From Pseudomonas sp. Ga0074129 (lineage in GTDB: Bacteria; Pseudomonadota; Gammaproteobacteria; Pseudomonadales; Pseudomonadaceae): a stretch of 40,683 bases of DNA. Numbering within the stretch: the stretch's first letter is position 1; each line of letters begins with the position of its first letter. Positions 8,249-18,312 of this stretch are shown here, one piece after another. A model generated the notes under the pieces. That model was not told where the DNA came from, made no database searches, and was given only the letters and a program-made list of their open reading frames with translations. Where the stretch lies: the NCBI GenBank assembly GCA_001465025.1, contig LNDO01000106.1, positions 1 through 40,683 on the forward strand, given 5' to 3'. Made by a program: the position numbers and the translations under genes.

Positions 8249-9430
8249 ATGAGCTTCGATCTCGCTTCACGCCTCGCCGAGCGACGCGCCGCCAACCTCT
8301 ATCGCCAACGGCCCTTGCTGGAGTCCCCGCAAGGGCCGTTGGTCAGGGTCGATGGCCAGCAACTGCTGGCGTTCTGTTCCAACGATTATCTGGGCTTGGC
8401 CAATCATCCCAAAGTGATCGAAGCCTGGCGCGCCGGAGCTGAGAAGTGGGGTGTGGGCGGCGGCGCTTCGCATCTGGTGATCGGTCACAGCACGCCGCAT
8501 CACCAGCTTGAAGAAGCGCTGGCCGAGTTCGCCGGGCGGCCGCGGGCGTTGCTGTTTTCTACTGGCTATATGGCCAACCTAGGGGCGATGACGGCGCTGG
8601 TCGGGCAGGGCGATAGCGTGCTTGAAGACCGCCTCAACCATGCCTCGTTACTGGATGCTGGCCTGCTCAGTGGTGCGCGTTTCTCACGCTATTTGCATAA
8701 CGACACCGTCAGCTTGGCCAACCGCTTGCGCAAGGTCACCGGCAATACCTTGGTGGTCACCGACGGGGTATTCAGCATGGACGGTGATCTGGCTGACCTG
8801 CCCTCACTGTGCGCCGAAGCGCGCCGCGCCAATGCCTGGGTGATGGTGGATGATGCGCACGGCTTCGGCCCGCTGGGCGCAACCGGAGGTGGCATTGCCG
8901 AGCACTTCGGGCTGGGTATGGATGATGTGCAGGTGCTGGTTGGCACCTTGGGTAAAGCCTTTGGCACCGCCGGTGCTTTTGTTGCCGGCAGTGATGATTT
9001 GATCGAAGCACTGGTGCAGTTCGCCCGTCCTTATATCTACACCACCAGCCAGCCGCCCGCTTTGGCCTGCGCCAGCTTGCAAAGCCTGGCGTTGCTGCGC
9101 AGCGAGCACTGGCGGCGCGAACACCTGAATGCCTTGATCAAACGTTTTCGCGACGGCGCGCAGGCCATCGGCCTTGAACTGATGGACAGTGCCACGCCGA
9201 TTCAGCCGATTGTCATTGGTGACAGCGGTCGCGCTTTGCAGCTTTCGCAGAGGCTGCGCGAGCGTGGCCTGTTGGTGACGGCGATTCGTCCTCCGACTGT
9301 CCCCGCCGGCAGTGCGCGTTTACGCGTGACGCTGTCTGCCGCGCACAGCGTGGAGCAGGTGGATCAGTTGCTCAACGCTTTGGCCGAGTGTTGGCCCGCG
9401 CTCACCGGCGGGGTGCCCGCACATGACTGA
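8249..9430 (+). CDS. bioF: 8-amino-7-oxononanoate synthase
   Basis: PLP-dependent condensation of pimeloyl-ACP (or CoA) with alanine, the first step of ring assembly in biotin synthesis. The 393-residue protein has the Schiff-base lysine in VGTLGKAFG (Lys236), [10 protein letters not shown] near residue 45 and VDDAHGFG near 205. The open frame extends through the upstream repeat, but the ATG at 8249 after CAGGG gives the normal N-terminus [13 protein letters not shown]. It overlaps bioH by 8 bases. Confidence 0.97.
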   Translation: MSFDLASRLAERRAANLYRQRPLLESPQGPLVRVDGQQLLAFCSNDYLGLANHPKVIEAWRAGAEKWGVGGGASHLVIGHSTPHHQLEEALAEFAGRPRALLFSTGYMANLGAMTALVGQGDSVLEDRLNHASLLDAGLLSGARFSRYLHNDTVSLANRLRKVTGNTLVVTDGVFSMDGDLADLPSLCAEARRANAWVMVDDAHGFGPLGATGGGIAEHFGLGMDDVQVLVGTLGKAFGTAGAFVAGSDDLIEALVQFARPYIYTTSQPPALACASLQSLALLRSEHWRREHLNALIKRFRDGAQAIGLELMDSATPIQPIVIGDSGRALQLSQRLRERGLLVTAIRPPTVPAGSARLRVTLSAAHSVEQVDQLLNALAECWPALTGGVPAHD

Positions 9431-10154
9431 GTCATTGATTCTGTTGCCCGGCTGGGGGCTGGGCTCTGCACCTTTAGCGCCCTTGCATGCAGCCCTGCGT
9501 GAGGAGATGCCTGACGTGGCGGTGACGATTGCTCCGCTGCCGTCATTGGTAAGTGCCGATCCGCGCGATTGGCTGGATGAACTGGATGCCAAGCTGCCGC
9601 AAGACGTCTGGCTCGGTGGCTGGTCGTTGGGTGGCATGCTCGCGGCTGAATTGGCGGCGCGACGCGGCGCGCGCTGTCGGGGTCTGATCACTTTGGCCAG
9701 CAACCTGTGCTTTGTGGCACGGGCAACGTGGCCGACAGCCATGCCGGTCGAGACCTTTGCCGCGTTTCGTCAGGGCTGTGCGGAGAATGTCGGCGCGACG
9801 TTGAAACGTTTCAGCCTGCTGTGCGCGCAAGGTGCTGTGCAGCCGCGTGAGCTATCACGGCAGTTGCTGGCGGCCGCACCGCAAGCACCGTCAGCCGAAC
9901 TGCTCGCCGGGCTGGATGTGCTGGCGGCACTGGACACGCGCGGGGCATTACAGGGGTTTACCGGCCCGCAACTGCACGTGTTTGCCGGGCAAGATGCGCT
10001 GGTGCCTGCGGCCGCGTCGCAAGCCCTGCGCACTGCGCATGCGCAAAGTGATGTCCGGCTGATTGAGCATGTCAGCCACGCCTTCCCTCTGGAGCACCCG
10101 CAGGTGCTGGCCGCCGCGATTCAGGCGTTTATTCGTGAGGCGGCAAATGACTGA
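9423..10154 (+). CDS. bioH: Pimeloyl-ACP methyl ester carboxylesterase
   Basis: An alpha/beta hydrolase of 243 residues that removes the methyl ester from pimeloyl-ACP methyl ester, releasing the chain for BioF. The nucleophile is Ser68 in GWSLGG; the acid is probably Asp in FAGQDALVP and the base His in [11 protein letters not shown]. The N-terminus [10 protein letters not shown] holds the oxyanion loop. The start overlaps the end of bioF by 8 bases and the end overlaps bioC by 8 bases, both through the same ATGACTGA arrangement, which suggests translational coupling. Confidence 0.95.
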   Translation: MTESLILLPGWGLGSAPLAPLHAALREEMPDVAVTIAPLPSLVSADPRDWLDELDAKLPQDVWLGGWSLGGMLAAELAARRGARCRGLITLASNLCFVARATWPTAMPVETFAAFRQGCAENVGATLKRFSLLCAQGAVQPRELSRQLLAAAPQAPSAELLAGLDVLAALDTRGALQGFTGPQLHVFAGQDALVPAAASQALRTAHAQSDVRLIEHVSHAFPLEHPQVLAAAIQAFIREAAND

Positions 10155-10959
10155 TCAGACCCATGAAGCGCTCGGTCACCTGCCAGATAAGCGCCAGGTA
10201 GCGGCTTCTTTTTCCCGCGCTGCGCACAGCTATGACAGTGTGGCGGCGCTGCAACGTGATGTCGGGCAAACGCTGTTGAGCCAATTGCCGGCCTCGCTCA
10301 GCCCCGCGCGCTGGCTGGATCTGGGCTGCGGCACGGGGTACTTCAGCCGCGCGCTGGGCCAGCGTTTTGCGAACAGTGATGGACTGGCAATGGATATCGC
10401 TGAAGGCATGTTGCAGCACGCGCGACCTTTGCGCGGCGCTCAGCACTTTATTGCTGGCGATGCTGAGCGGCTTCCGCTGCGGGATGCATCCTGCGACCTA
10501 GTGTTCTCCAGTTTGGCCCTGCAATGGTGTGCGGACTTTGCCGGTGTATTGGCCGAGGCTGAGCGCGTGCTGCGTCCGGGTGGCGTGCTGGCGTTCAGCA
10601 GTTTGTGCGCGGGCACCCTGCAGGAGCTGCGCGACAGTTGGCAGGCCGTGGACGGATTTATCCACGTCAACCGCTTCCGCCGTTTTGCGGACTATCAACA
10701 GCTATGCAGCGGCACTGGCCTGGCTTGTAAAAGCCTGCAGGTCATCCCCGAAACCTTGTTTTATGCCGATGTGCGCAGCCTTACCCATGAGCTGAAAGCC
10801 CTTGGCGCGCATAACCTCAACCCCGGTCGACCGGGCGGCCTTACGGGGCGCGCGCGCATGCTGGCGCTGCTCAATGCCTATGAACAGTTCCGCCAGCCGC
10901 AAGGCCTGCCCGCGACCTATCAAGTGGTTTACGGCGTTCTATATAAGGAGACTCGCTGA
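10147..10959 (+). CDS. bioC: Malonyl-ACP O-methyltransferase
   Basis: SAM-dependent methyltransferase that methylates malonyl-ACP so that fatty-acid synthesis can build the pimeloyl chain. The 270-residue product has motif I LDLGCGTG at residues 57-64, and its start [25 protein letters not shown] resembles BioC. The frame is open 28 codons upstream, inside bioH, but the ATG at 10147 overlapping the bioH stop is clearly the start. It overlaps bioD by one base. Together with BioH it gives the E. coli-type route to pimelate. Confidence 0.96.
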   Translation: MTDQTHEALGHLPDKRQVAASFSRAAHSYDSVAALQRDVGQTLLSQLPASLSPARWLDLGCGTGYFSRALGQRFANSDGLAMDIAEGMLQHARPLRGAQHFIAGDAERLPLRDASCDLVFSSLALQWCADFAGVLAEAERVLRPGGVLAFSSLCAGTLQELRDSWQAVDGFIHVNRFRRFADYQQLCSGTGLACKSLQVIPETLFYADVRSLTHELKALGAHNLNPGRPGGLTGRARMLALLNAYEQFRQPQGLPATYQVVYGVLYKETR

Positions 10960-11648
10960 TGACTGCTGCCTTTTTTGTGACGGGTACGGACACCGAAATC
11001 GGTAAAACCACTATTGCCGCCGGTTTGCTGCACGCCGCTCGACGGGCTGGCTTGTCCACCGCCGCGGCCAAGCCGGTGGCTTCGGGATGTGTGCGCACAG
11101 CGGACGGCCTGCGCAACGACGATGCCCTGGCGCTGCTCGGTGAATGCACCTTGGCGCTGCGCTATGACGAGGTGAATCCCTTGGCGTTCGAGCCGGCTAT
11201 TGCCCCGCATCTGGCGGGTCGCGAAGTGGGTGTATTGCTGGATGTTGCTTCCTTGCAGGCTGCGGTACAGGTCATTTTGGCCAAGCAGGCGGACTTCACC
11301 TTAATTGAAGGCGCAGGTGGTTGGCGTGTGCCTCTGGCCGGGCAGGCGTCGCTTTCTGACCTGGCCGTAGCCCTCGGTTTACCAGTGATTCTGGTGGTTG
11401 GCGTGCGTTTGGGCTGCATCAATCACGCGCTACTGAGTGCAGAAGCAATTACGCGTGATGGCCTGCGATTGGCCGGCTGGGTAGCCAATTTGGTCGACCC
11501 GCAGACCGCGCGTCTGGAGGACAATCTGGTCACGCTGGCCGAGCGTATGCCTGCGCCCTGCCTGGGCTACGTACCGCGCCTGGCTGAAGCCACGCCAGGC
11601 TTGGTTTCCGAGTATCTGAACCTCGATTTATTGCTTCGTGGGCTATAA
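10959..11648 (+). CDS. bioD: Dethiobiotin synthetase
   Basis: ATP-dependent carboxylation of 7,8-diaminopelargonate to dethiobiotin. The 229-residue protein has the P-loop variant GTDTEIGKT at residues 9-17 (Lys16) and the EGAGGWRVPL segment near residue 113. The start codon shares one base with the bioC stop, and AAGGAG at 10945-10950 is well placed. BioA, the one missing enzyme of the pathway, is not in the window. No clear terminator follows, so transcription may continue into the next small gene. Confidence 0.97.
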   Translation: MTAAFFVTGTDTEIGKTTIAAGLLHAARRAGLSTAAAKPVASGCVRTADGLRNDDALALLGECTLALRYDEVNPLAFEPAIAPHLAGREVGVLLDVASLQAAVQVILAKQADFTLIEGAGGWRVPLAGQASLSDLAVALGLPVILVVGVRLGCINHALLSAEAITRDGLRLAGWVANLVDPQTARLEDNLVTLAERMPAPCLGYVPRLAEATPGLVSEYLNLDLLLRGL

Positions 11649-11744
11649 GCAGAGCTCCTGCCATAGCCTTTTGCTTGTACGTTTTTCGATCAGCATCTGC
11701 TTCAATTAAAGCTGTAAGTGGTTCGCCACCTCGGGAGTCTAATC

Positions 11745-12044
11745 ATGGAAATCTCTAGAAGCGCCTTTGCTTCAGGCACTAGCACCATCCAGTCCGGTCA
11801 GCGTCGTGTTGATCAGGCCGCGTCGGATATCGCCAGCAACGCGATCACCCAGCCGCAACAGCCTACCTCGACGCCGCCGGCCAATCAGGTCAACCCTTCT
11901 CCTCGCGCAGCCGAGCAAACGCGTGCTGATCTGGCCGAAAGCCTGGTTGCTTTGCGCCAAGGCCAAAACGAGGCCGAGGCTGGGGCTAAGGTGGTTAAGA
12001 CGGCCGATGAAGTGCTGGGCACTCTGATCGATACCAAGGCCTGA
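11745..12044 (+). CDS. Small protein resembling flagellar rod/hook termini
   Basis: A 99-residue protein without a signal peptide. Residues ~8-35 (ASGTSTIQSGQRRVDQAASDIASNAI) look like the N-terminal helix of flagellar rod/hook proteins, where a GL..AQRRLDV.ANNIAN pattern is usual. Residues ~72-99 (GQNEAEAGAKVVKTADEVLG) look like their C-terminal helix, typically NAKVI.TADEML. A short Pro/Gln/Thr-rich linker joins them, so the whole middle of a rod or hook subunit is absent. The start has a GGGAG about eight bases upstream. Gene order suggests it equals the hypothetical PA0505 of P. aeruginosa. Function unknown; the flagellar link is inference. Confidence 0.75.
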   Translation: MEISRSAFASGTSTIQSGQRRVDQAASDIASNAITQPQQPTSTPPANQVNPSPRAAEQTRADLAESLVALRQGQNEAEAGAKVVKTADEVLGTLIDTKA

Positions 12045-12109
12045 GTCGCTTGTCTCGGTCACACCTCTACCGCGCGGTGAGGTGATCACGCCGAGCGAGG
12101 AGGCATACG

Positions 12110-12895
12110 ATGCAAATTGGCGGCGCAACGTCTTATTCCGCGCCAGCAGCCACGTTACTGCCGGCCCGTTCGCCTGCGTCCAGCGTGTCCCCCGACGTCA
12201 GTCAAGATATAACCCGCGCGACCCAACCGCCTGTCACGGCTGCTCAGCCTCAGGCTGACGCGCAGTCTGCGTCGTCTCGAGAAGAGGCGGACAAACCCGT
12301 TGAAGGTGAGTCCGAAGGCGAGCAGTCAAAGCGCTCAGGTACACAGCCCAGCCCGCAAGAGCAGCGCCTTGAACAACTGGAAATCACCCAGCTCTCTTCG
12401 CGCGATCAGGAAGTTCGCGCCCACGAACAAGCCCATGCAGCAGTAGGCGGGCGATACGCAGGCGCGCCTACCTACACCTATGAGCGCGGCCCTGACGGTA
12501 AGCGTTATGCCATTGCTGGCGAAGTCAGCATTGATACCGGCTCGGTGCCCAGCGATCCACAGGCCACTATTCGCAAGATGGAGGTGGTCGTCCGTGCGGC
12601 ATTGGCGCCGGCCGAGCCGTCGGCCCAAGATCGTCAAATCGCGGCCCAGGCCACGGTGCAAATGGCTGAGGCGCGTGTCCAGCTGGCCCAGATGCAGCGC
12701 GATGAAGCTCAAGCGGCTATTGAGGCCCGTGCGGCGCAGCGTGATGAGCAGGAAGAAACTGACGAGGCGTCAACGCCGGGTGAGGCAACAGCGGCAAATC
12801 CGCAGCAGAAGTTGCTGCCAGCACCTAATCTTGATTTATACGCACAACTGAGCGGTCTCGAGGAGGCTGTCCCGGTGATTGATTTGGTGACCTAA
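12110..12895 (+). CDS. SprA-related putative metalloprotease
   Basis: A 261-residue protein with a low-complexity, probably disordered N-terminal third and a conserved core starting EQRLEQLEITQLSSRDQEVRA. The core carries HEQAH at about residues 105-109, an HExxH zinc-protease motif, then GRYAGAPTYTYERGPDGKRYAIAGEVSIDTG and a long C-terminal helix. This matches the family annotated as SprA-related or CJM1_0395-type putative metalloproteases; proteolysis has, to my knowledge, not been shown. No signal peptide or membrane segment is seen. AGGAGG precedes the ATG by six bases. It follows the flagellar-like gene by 65 bases and is probably co-transcribed with it. Confidence 0.8.
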   Translation: MQIGGATSYSAPAATLLPARSPASSVSPDVSQDITRATQPPVTAAQPQADAQSASSREEADKPVEGESEGEQSKRSGTQPSPQEQRLEQLEITQLSSRDQEVRAHEQAHAAVGGRYAGAPTYTYERGPDGKRYAIAGEVSIDTGSVPSDPQATIRKMEVVVRAALAPAEPSAQDRQIAAQATVQMAEARVQLAQMQRDEAQAAIEARAAQRDEQEETDEASTPGEATAANPQQKLLPAPNLDLYAQLSGLEEAVPVIDLVT

Positions 12896-12912
12896 AACGG
12901 CAGGGGAGATGC

Positions 12913-12941
12913 TTGACATTAAATAGGCATAAACGTATGTT
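12913..12941 (+). promoter_or_regulatory. Predicted promoter of the first acyl-CoA dehydrogenase
   Basis: A perfect -35 TTGACA at 12913-12918 and -10 TATGTT at 12936-12941 are 17 bases apart. The predicted transcript would begin near 12948, inside the PsrA-type box, leaving a leader of about 110 bases. Confidence 0.6.
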
Positions 12942-12957
12942 TCAAACGCTTGTTTGA
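12942..12957 (+). promoter_or_regulatory. PsrA-type operator
   Basis: TCAAAC-GCTT-GTTTGA is a perfect palindrome and fits the PsrA consensus I recall, G/CAAAC-N2-4-GTTTG/C. PsrA is the fatty-acid-responsive TetR repressor of beta-oxidation genes in Pseudomonas. The site lies directly after the -10 hexamer, over the expected start of transcription. Confidence 0.75.
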
Positions 12958-13061
12958 TTGGCTCGACTGCCAAGGCGCAGGCGAGTCGCGGGGCTGACCC
13001 CGAAAATGACCGAATAACCGGTCACCTACACACTAAGAATCCACCGCAGAGGTTAACCGCT

Positions 13062-14867
13062 ATGCCTGATTACAAGGCCCCCTTGCGTGATATCCGTTTC
13101 GTACGCGACGAACTGCTCGGCTACGAAGCGCATTATCAGAGCCTGCCTGGCTGCCAGGACGCTACTCCGGACATGGTCAACGCCATCCTTGAAGAAGGCG
13201 CCAAGTTCTGTGAGCAAGTGCTGTCCCCGTTGAACCGTGTAGGTGACACCGAAGGTTGCACCTGGTCCCCGGAAGGCGTGAAAACCCCTACCGGCTTCAA
13301 AGAAGCCTATCAACAGTACGTTGAAGGCGGCTGGCCGAGCCTGGCGCACGACGTTGACCACGGCGGCCAAGGTCTGCCTGAGTCGCTGGGTCTGGTACTC
13401 AGTGAAATGGTCGGCTCGTCCAACTGGTCGTGGGGCATGTACCCAGGCCTGTCGCACGGCGCGATGAACACCATCTCCGAGCACGGCACCGACGAGCAGA
13501 AGCACACCTACCTGACCAAGTTGGTCTCGGGTGAGTGGACCGGCACCATGTGCCTGACCGAGCCACATTGCGGTACTGACCTGGGCATGCTGCGCACCAA
13601 GGCTGAGCCGCAAGCTGACGGCACCTACAAAGTGTCCGGCACCAAGATCTTCATCTCCGCTGGCGAACACGACATGGCCGATAACATCGTCCACATCGTA
13701 CTGGCCCGCCTGCCGGACGCGCCGCAAGGCACCAAAGGCATTTCCCTGTTTATCGTGCCGAAGTTCACCGTCAATGCCGACGGCACGGTGGGCGCGCGCA
13801 ACGCCGTATCCTGTGGTTCGATCGAGCACAAGATGGGCATCCACGGCAACGCCACGTGCGTGATGAACTTTGACGGCGCCACCGGTTTCCTGATCGGCCC
13901 AGCCAACAAAGGCCTGAACTGCATGTTCACCTTCATGAACACGGCGCGTCTGGGTACTGCTCTGCAAGGTCTGGCCCATGCCGAAGTCGGCTTCCAGGGC
14001 GGCCTGAAGTACGCTCGCGAGCGTCTGCAGATGCGTTCTTTGACTGGCCCGAAAGCGCCGGAAAAAGCCGCTGACCCGATCATCGTCCACCCGGACGTGC
14101 GTCGCATGCTGCTGACCATGAAAGCCTTCGCGGAAGGCAACCGTGCGATGGTGTACTTCACTGCCAAGCAAGTGGACATCGTCAAATACAGCAAAGACGA
14201 AGCCGAGAAGAAAGCGGCCGACGAACTGCTGGCCTTCCTGACACCAATCGCCAAAGCCTTCATGACCGAAGTGGGCTTCGAAGCCGCCAACCACGGCATG
14301 CAAATCTACGGTGGCCACGGCTTTATCGCTGAGTGGGGCATGGAGCAGAACGTTCGCGACTGCCGTATCTCCATGATGTACGAAGGCACCACTGGTATTC
14401 AGGCTCTCGACCTGCTGGGTCGTAAGATTCTGATGACCCAAGGCGGCGCACTGAAGAACTTCACCAAGATCGTGCACAAGTTCTGCCAGACCAACGAAGC
14501 CAACGACGCCATCAAAGGCCTCGTCGAGCCGCTGGCCAAGCTGAACAAAGAGTGGGGCGACATCACCATGAAAGTGGGCATGGCCGCTATGAAAGACCGC
14601 GAAGAAGTCGGTGCCGCTTCGGTGGACTACCTGATGTACTCCGGTTATGCCTGCCTGGCCTACTTCTGGGCTGACATGGCTCGCCTGGCTGCCGAGAAGA
14701 TTGCTGCCGGTGCTGAAGACGAGGCGTTCTACAAAGCCAAGCTGCAGACCGCCAACTTCTACTTCGCCCGCATCCTGCCGCGTACCCGTATGCATGTGGA
14801 TGCCATGCTGTCTGGCGCCAACAACCTGATGGACATGGCCGAAGAGAACTTCGCCCTGGGCTACTAA
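13062..14867 (+). CDS. Acyl-CoA dehydrogenase (first of three paralogues)
   Basis: FAD enzyme for the first oxidation of fatty acyl-CoA in beta-oxidation. The 601-residue length fits the large FadE-like class. It starts [20 protein letters not shown]; the FAD/substrate segment [14 protein letters not shown] lies near residue 165 and the probable catalytic base is Glu441 in [13 protein letters not shown]. The frame is open 36 codons upstream, but the start at 13062 matches both paralogues. The PsrA-type box suggests induction by long-chain fatty acids. By position it corresponds to P. aeruginosa PA0506 (called FadE1, long-chain), but that match is from memory. Its own terminator makes it monocistronic. 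Confidence 0.95.
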   Translation: MPDYKAPLRDIRFVRDELLGYEAHYQSLPGCQDATPDMVNAILEEGAKFCEQVLSPLNRVGDTEGCTWSPEGVKTPTGFKEAYQQYVEGGWPSLAHDVDHGGQGLPESLGLVLSEMVGSSNWSWGMYPGLSHGAMNTISEHGTDEQKHTYLTKLVSGEWTGTMCLTEPHCGTDLGMLRTKAEPQADGTYKVSGTKIFISAGEHDMADNIVHIVLARLPDAPQGTKGISLFIVPKFTVNADGTVGARNAVSCGSIEHKMGIHGNATCVMNFDGATGFLIGPANKGLNCMFTFMNTARLGTALQGLAHAEVGFQGGLKYARERLQMRSLTGPKAPEKAADPIIVHPDVRRMLLTMKAFAEGNRAMVYFTAKQVDIVKYSKDEAEKKAADELLAFLTPIAKAFMTEVGFEAANHGMQIYGGHGFIAEWGMEQNVRDCRISMMYEGTTGIQALDLLGRKILMTQGGALKNFTKIVHKFCQTNEANDAIKGLVEPLAKLNKEWGDITMKVGMAAMKDREEVGAASVDYLMYSGYACLAYFWADMARLAAEKIAAGAEDEAFYKAKLQTANFYFARILPRTRMHVDAMLSGANNLMDMAEENFALGY

Positions 14868-14887
14868 GCCTTCGTCCATTGAGGTCG

Positions 14888-14920
14888 AAAAAACCGCTGC
14901 CCTTGGGTAGCGGTTTTTTT
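14888..14920 (+). terminator. Terminator of the first acyl-CoA dehydrogenase
   Basis: An AAAACCGCTGCCC/GGGTAGCGGTTTT stem with one G-T pair and a TT loop is followed by a T run. It lies 20 bases after the stop. Confidence 0.92.
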
Positions 14921-15044
14921 ATGGGCGTCAGTCGTGGCGCGTTTCCGGGTGGTTGCAGGTGTTCGCGCGAACTATTGAGAAAATTGCCCGCTGCGTCCCG
15001 TGCGAAATTGGCCTGTTACAGGCAAACTGCAGGACGTTAGCCGC

Positions 15045-16358
15045 GTGTATCGCGCTGTGGAGTTCGTCTTGTCGCGTTTTGCTGCTGTGCGCCTGAGCCA
15101 TTTCCTGCCTTCACTGTTGCTGTTAATCAGCGGCATGCTGGTGGCGCGCTTGGCTGTGCTCAGCGAGTTCTTCACCTCTCTGTTCAATGTGCTGCCGACG
15201 TTGTTGCTGTTGCTCGGCGGCGCGTTTTGTCTGGTGTATGGGCGTCAGCGTGAAGTGTTCCTGCTGCTGACCCTGTACCTCGCCTATTTTCTGCTCGACA
15301 CCCAGGTTGACCATTTCCGCACCACGGGCCAGGTCCGCAGCGATGCCGCGTTGACCTTTCACCTGTGCAGCTTGTTGCTCCCACTGCTTTATGGGCTTTA
15401 TGCGGCCTGGCAGGAACGGACTCATCTGCTGCAAGACCTGATCGCCCGCGCCGCCGTGATGCTGGCCATCGGTGCGGTGGCCGCCGGGCTGATGCAGCGT
15501 TTTCCGGACGCCTTGTTGCAGTGGTTATCCCAGGTGCGCTGGCCAGCGTTGCAGGTTGAGTGGATGGTGCTGGTGCAAGTGGCCTATCCGGTCTTGTTGA
15601 TCGGTTTGATTCTGCTGGTGGTGCAGTACCTGCGTACGCCGCGGCCGTTGCATGCGGCGCAATTAGTGGGCCTGTGCGGCGTGTGCTGGATGCTGCCCAA
15701 CACCTTTATCCTGCCGCATGCGCTCAACGTCATGAGCAGCCAGATCATGCTGATTTTGGTGGTGGCGGTGGCGCATGAGGCCTATCAAATGGCCTTTCGT
15801 GATGAACTCACGGGGCTGCCTGGTCGGCGCGCGCTGAACGAACGGCTGCAGCGACTCGGCCGCACCTACGTGATTGCCATGGCAGACGTCGATCACTTCA
15901 AGAAATTCAACGACACCCACGGTCACGATGTCGGTGATCAGGTGCTGCGCCTGGTGGCCAGTCAACTGCGCCAGATAGGCGGTGGCGGCAAGGCGTATCG
16001 GTATGGCGGCGAAGAGTTCACCTTGGTTTTCCCGGGCAAAACCCTTGAAGAATGCTTGCCGCATCTAGAGCAGGTGCGTCAGGCCGTCGAGCAATACCGT
16101 TTGCACCTGCGTGATCCGCAGCAGCGTCCGCAAAGTGACAAACAGGGGCGGCAGCGCCGAGCGGGCAAAGGTGCATCTGAAGTGTCGGTCACCATCAGCA
16201 TGGGCGTGGCGGAGCGCGGCATACAGCACGCTGCGCCTGAAGATGTGATCAAAGCCGCCGACCAGGCGCTCTACAACGCCAAAAGCGCCGGGCGTAACTG
16301 TGTACGCAGTCACGGTCAGCGGCGCAGTGCGGTGAAAGTCGACATGCCGGCCCACTAG
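15045..16358 (+). CDS. Membrane-bound diguanylate cyclase (GGDEF, no I-site)
   Basis: About seven hydrophobic helices (the first being LPSLLLLISGMLVARLAVLS) are followed by a C-terminal GGDEF domain that should make c-di-GMP from two GTP. The active site reads GGEEF (residues ~321-325 with this start), with the substrate-binding DVDHFKKFNDTHGHDVGD upstream. The four residues where the inhibitory RxxD site would be are all Gly, so product feedback is unlikely. The start is uncertain: GTG at 15000, GTG at 15045 (AGGA ten bases before) and TTG at 15069 are all possible. A short basic insert (DKQGRQRRAGKGASE) lies late in the domain. It sits between two acyl-CoA dehydrogenase genes without an evident functional link. 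Confidence 0.9.
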   Translation: MYRAVEFVLSRFAAVRLSHFLPSLLLLISGMLVARLAVLSEFFTSLFNVLPTLLLLLGGAFCLVYGRQREVFLLLTLYLAYFLLDTQVDHFRTTGQVRSDAALTFHLCSLLLPLLYGLYAAWQERTHLLQDLIARAAVMLAIGAVAAGLMQRFPDALLQWLSQVRWPALQVEWMVLVQVAYPVLLIGLILLVVQYLRTPRPLHAAQLVGLCGVCWMLPNTFILPHALNVMSSQIMLILVVAVAHEAYQMAFRDELTGLPGRRALNERLQRLGRTYVIAMADVDHFKKFNDTHGHDVGDQVLRLVASQLRQIGGGGKAYRYGGEEFTLVFPGKTLEECLPHLEQVRQAVEQYRLHLRDPQQRPQSDKQGRQRRAGKGASEVSVTISMGVAERGIQHAAPEDVIKAADQALYNAKSAGRNCVRSHGQRRSAVKVDMPAH

Positions 16359-16470
16359 GTCGGCCCGCTTATGGCGCTGCATTCAGCGGCTCAACGGTCA
16401 TTGTTGTCAGTGGTGTTCGCGCCTTAGGTTGAGTGCTTTAGCGATCCCTTGAATCTGCTGGAGCATGACC

Positions 16471-18267
16471 ATGCCTGATTACAAAGCCCCGCTGCGCGAC
16501 ATGCGCTTTTTGCTCGATGACGTGTTTGATTTCCACGGCAGTTACGCTGCATTGGGGGCCAGCGAGGCCACCCCTGATATGGTCAGCGCGATTCTGGAAG
16601 AGGGCGCGAAATTCTGCGAACAGGTTCTGGCACCGCTCAATCGCTCGGGTGACGAGGAGGAGTGCCAGTTCAACCATGGCGTGGTGACCACGCCGCAGGG
16701 CTTTAAAGAAGCTTTTGCCCAGTACGTGGAAGGTGGCTGGAATGGCCTGGCGGCGGACCCGGCTTACGGTGGCCAAGGTCTGCCGCAATCGCTGGGTTTG
16801 ATGATCAGCGAGATGGTCGGCGCCAGTAACCTGTCCTGGGGCATGTACCCAGGCCTGACCCACGGTGCGATGTCGGCGATTCACGCCCACGGCACTGAGG
16901 CGCAGAAGCAGACCTACCTGAGCAAGCTCACCGAAGGCCGTTGGACCGGCACCATGTGCCTGACCGAAGCCCATTGCGGCACCGACCTGGGCCTGATCAA
17001 AACCCGCGCCGTGCCGCAGGCCGACGGCAGCTATGCGGTTACCGGCAGCAAAATCTTCATCTCCGCCGGTGAGCACGACATGAGCGAGAACATCGTGCAC
17101 TTGGTGCTGGCCAAGTTGCCCGATGCCCCAGCGGGCACCAAAGGCATTTCGCTGTTTATCGTGCCCAAGTTTCTGCCGGATGCGGCGGGTGAAGCGGGCG
17201 CGCGCAATGGCGTGAGCTGCGGCTCGATTGAGCACAAGATGGGCATCAAAGCCTCGGCCACCTGCGTGATGAACTTCGACGGCGCCACCGGCTACCTGAT
17301 CGGCGAGCTGAATAAAGGCCTGAACTGCATGTTTACCATGATGAACCATGCCCGCTTGGGCACGGGCATGCAGGGCTTGTGTCTGGGCGAGGCGAGCTAT
17401 CAGGGCGCGCTTAAATACGCCAACGATCGTCTGCAGATGCGTGCGCTCAGCGGTCCGAAAGCCCCGGAGAAAGCCGCCGACCCGATCATCGTGCATCCCG
17501 ATGTGCGACGCATGCTGCTGACCATGAAAGCCTTCAACGAAGGCAACCGCGCGCTGGCTTACTTCACCGCACAGTTGCTTGATCAAGCACACCTAGGAGG
17601 CAGTGCCGAACAACGGGAAGAAGCGGAAAACCTGCTCGCTTTCCTCACGCCGATCTGCAAAGCCTTTATGACCGAGACCGGTCTGGAAGTGACCAACCAC
17701 GGCATGCAGGTGTATGGCGGCCACGGTTTTATCCGCGAGTGGGGCATGGAGCAACTGGTGCGTGACTGCCGCATTGCGCTCATTTACGAAGGCACCAATG
17801 GCATCCAGGCCCTCGACCTGCTCGGTCGCAAGGTATTGGGCAGCCAGGGCAAGCTGCTGCGTGGCTTTAGCAAAATTATTCATAAATTCTGTGAGGCGCA
17901 GACTGAGCAAGCGCCGTTCGCCGCGTACGTCAGCCAGTTGGCAGGCCTTAACAAGCAGTGGGGCGAACTGACCCAGCAGATCGGCATGGCCGCCATGAAG
18001 AACCCAGACGAAGTCGGTGCCGCTTCGATGGATTACCTGATGTACTCCGGGTACGTCATTCTGGGCTACTTCTGGCTGCGCATGGCGCTGGTGGCGCAGG
18101 CCAAACTGGCCGCTGGCGAAGGTGATGCGGCCTTCTATCAAACCAAGCTGGCCACCTGCGAGTTTTACTTCAAGCGGTTGTTGCCGCGCACGGCGGCGCA
18201 CCTTGCCGCCGCGCAGGCCGGCAGTGCGTGCATGATGGATTTGCCGGCCGCGCATTTCGCCCTCTGA
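16471..18267 (+). CDS. Acyl-CoA dehydrogenase (second of three paralogues)
   Basis: A 598-residue FAD-dependent acyl-CoA dehydrogenase, closely related to its two neighbours across its whole length. Motifs seen are [40 protein letters not shown] and the catalytic Glu440 in IYEGTNGIQALDL. Two ATGs are possible, 16465 and 16471. GGAG is only one base from the first but seven from the second, so 16471 is used, and it matches the [10 protein letters not shown] start of the first paralogue. No PsrA-type box was found upstream, so control probably differs from the first copy. A strong terminator follows. Chain-length preference cannot be read from sequence. Confidence 0.95.
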   Translation: MPDYKAPLRDMRFLLDDVFDFHGSYAALGASEATPDMVSAILEEGAKFCEQVLAPLNRSGDEEECQFNHGVVTTPQGFKEAFAQYVEGGWNGLAADPAYGGQGLPQSLGLMISEMVGASNLSWGMYPGLTHGAMSAIHAHGTEAQKQTYLSKLTEGRWTGTMCLTEAHCGTDLGLIKTRAVPQADGSYAVTGSKIFISAGEHDMSENIVHLVLAKLPDAPAGTKGISLFIVPKFLPDAAGEAGARNGVSCGSIEHKMGIKASATCVMNFDGATGYLIGELNKGLNCMFTMMNHARLGTGMQGLCLGEASYQGALKYANDRLQMRALSGPKAPEKAADPIIVHPDVRRMLLTMKAFNEGNRALAYFTAQLLDQAHLGGSAEQREEAENLLAFLTPICKAFMTETGLEVTNHGMQVYGGHGFIREWGMEQLVRDCRIALIYEGTNGIQALDLLGRKVLGSQGKLLRGFSKIIHKFCEAQTEQAPFAAYVSQLAGLNKQWGELTQQIGMAAMKNPDEVGAASMDYLMYSGYVILGYFWLRMALVAQAKLAAGEGDAAFYQTKLATCEFYFKRLLPRTAAHLAAAQAGSACMMDLPAAHFAL

Positions 18268-18284
18268 CGAACGGTTAAGTTGTG

Positions 18285-18312
18285 TAAAAACCCGCCAGCA
18301 GGCGGGTTTTTA
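18285..18312 (+). terminator. Terminator of the second acyl-CoA dehydrogenase
   Basis: CCCGCC-AGCA-GGCGGG flanked by A5 and TTTTT, about 20 bases after the stop codon. Confidence 0.92.
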
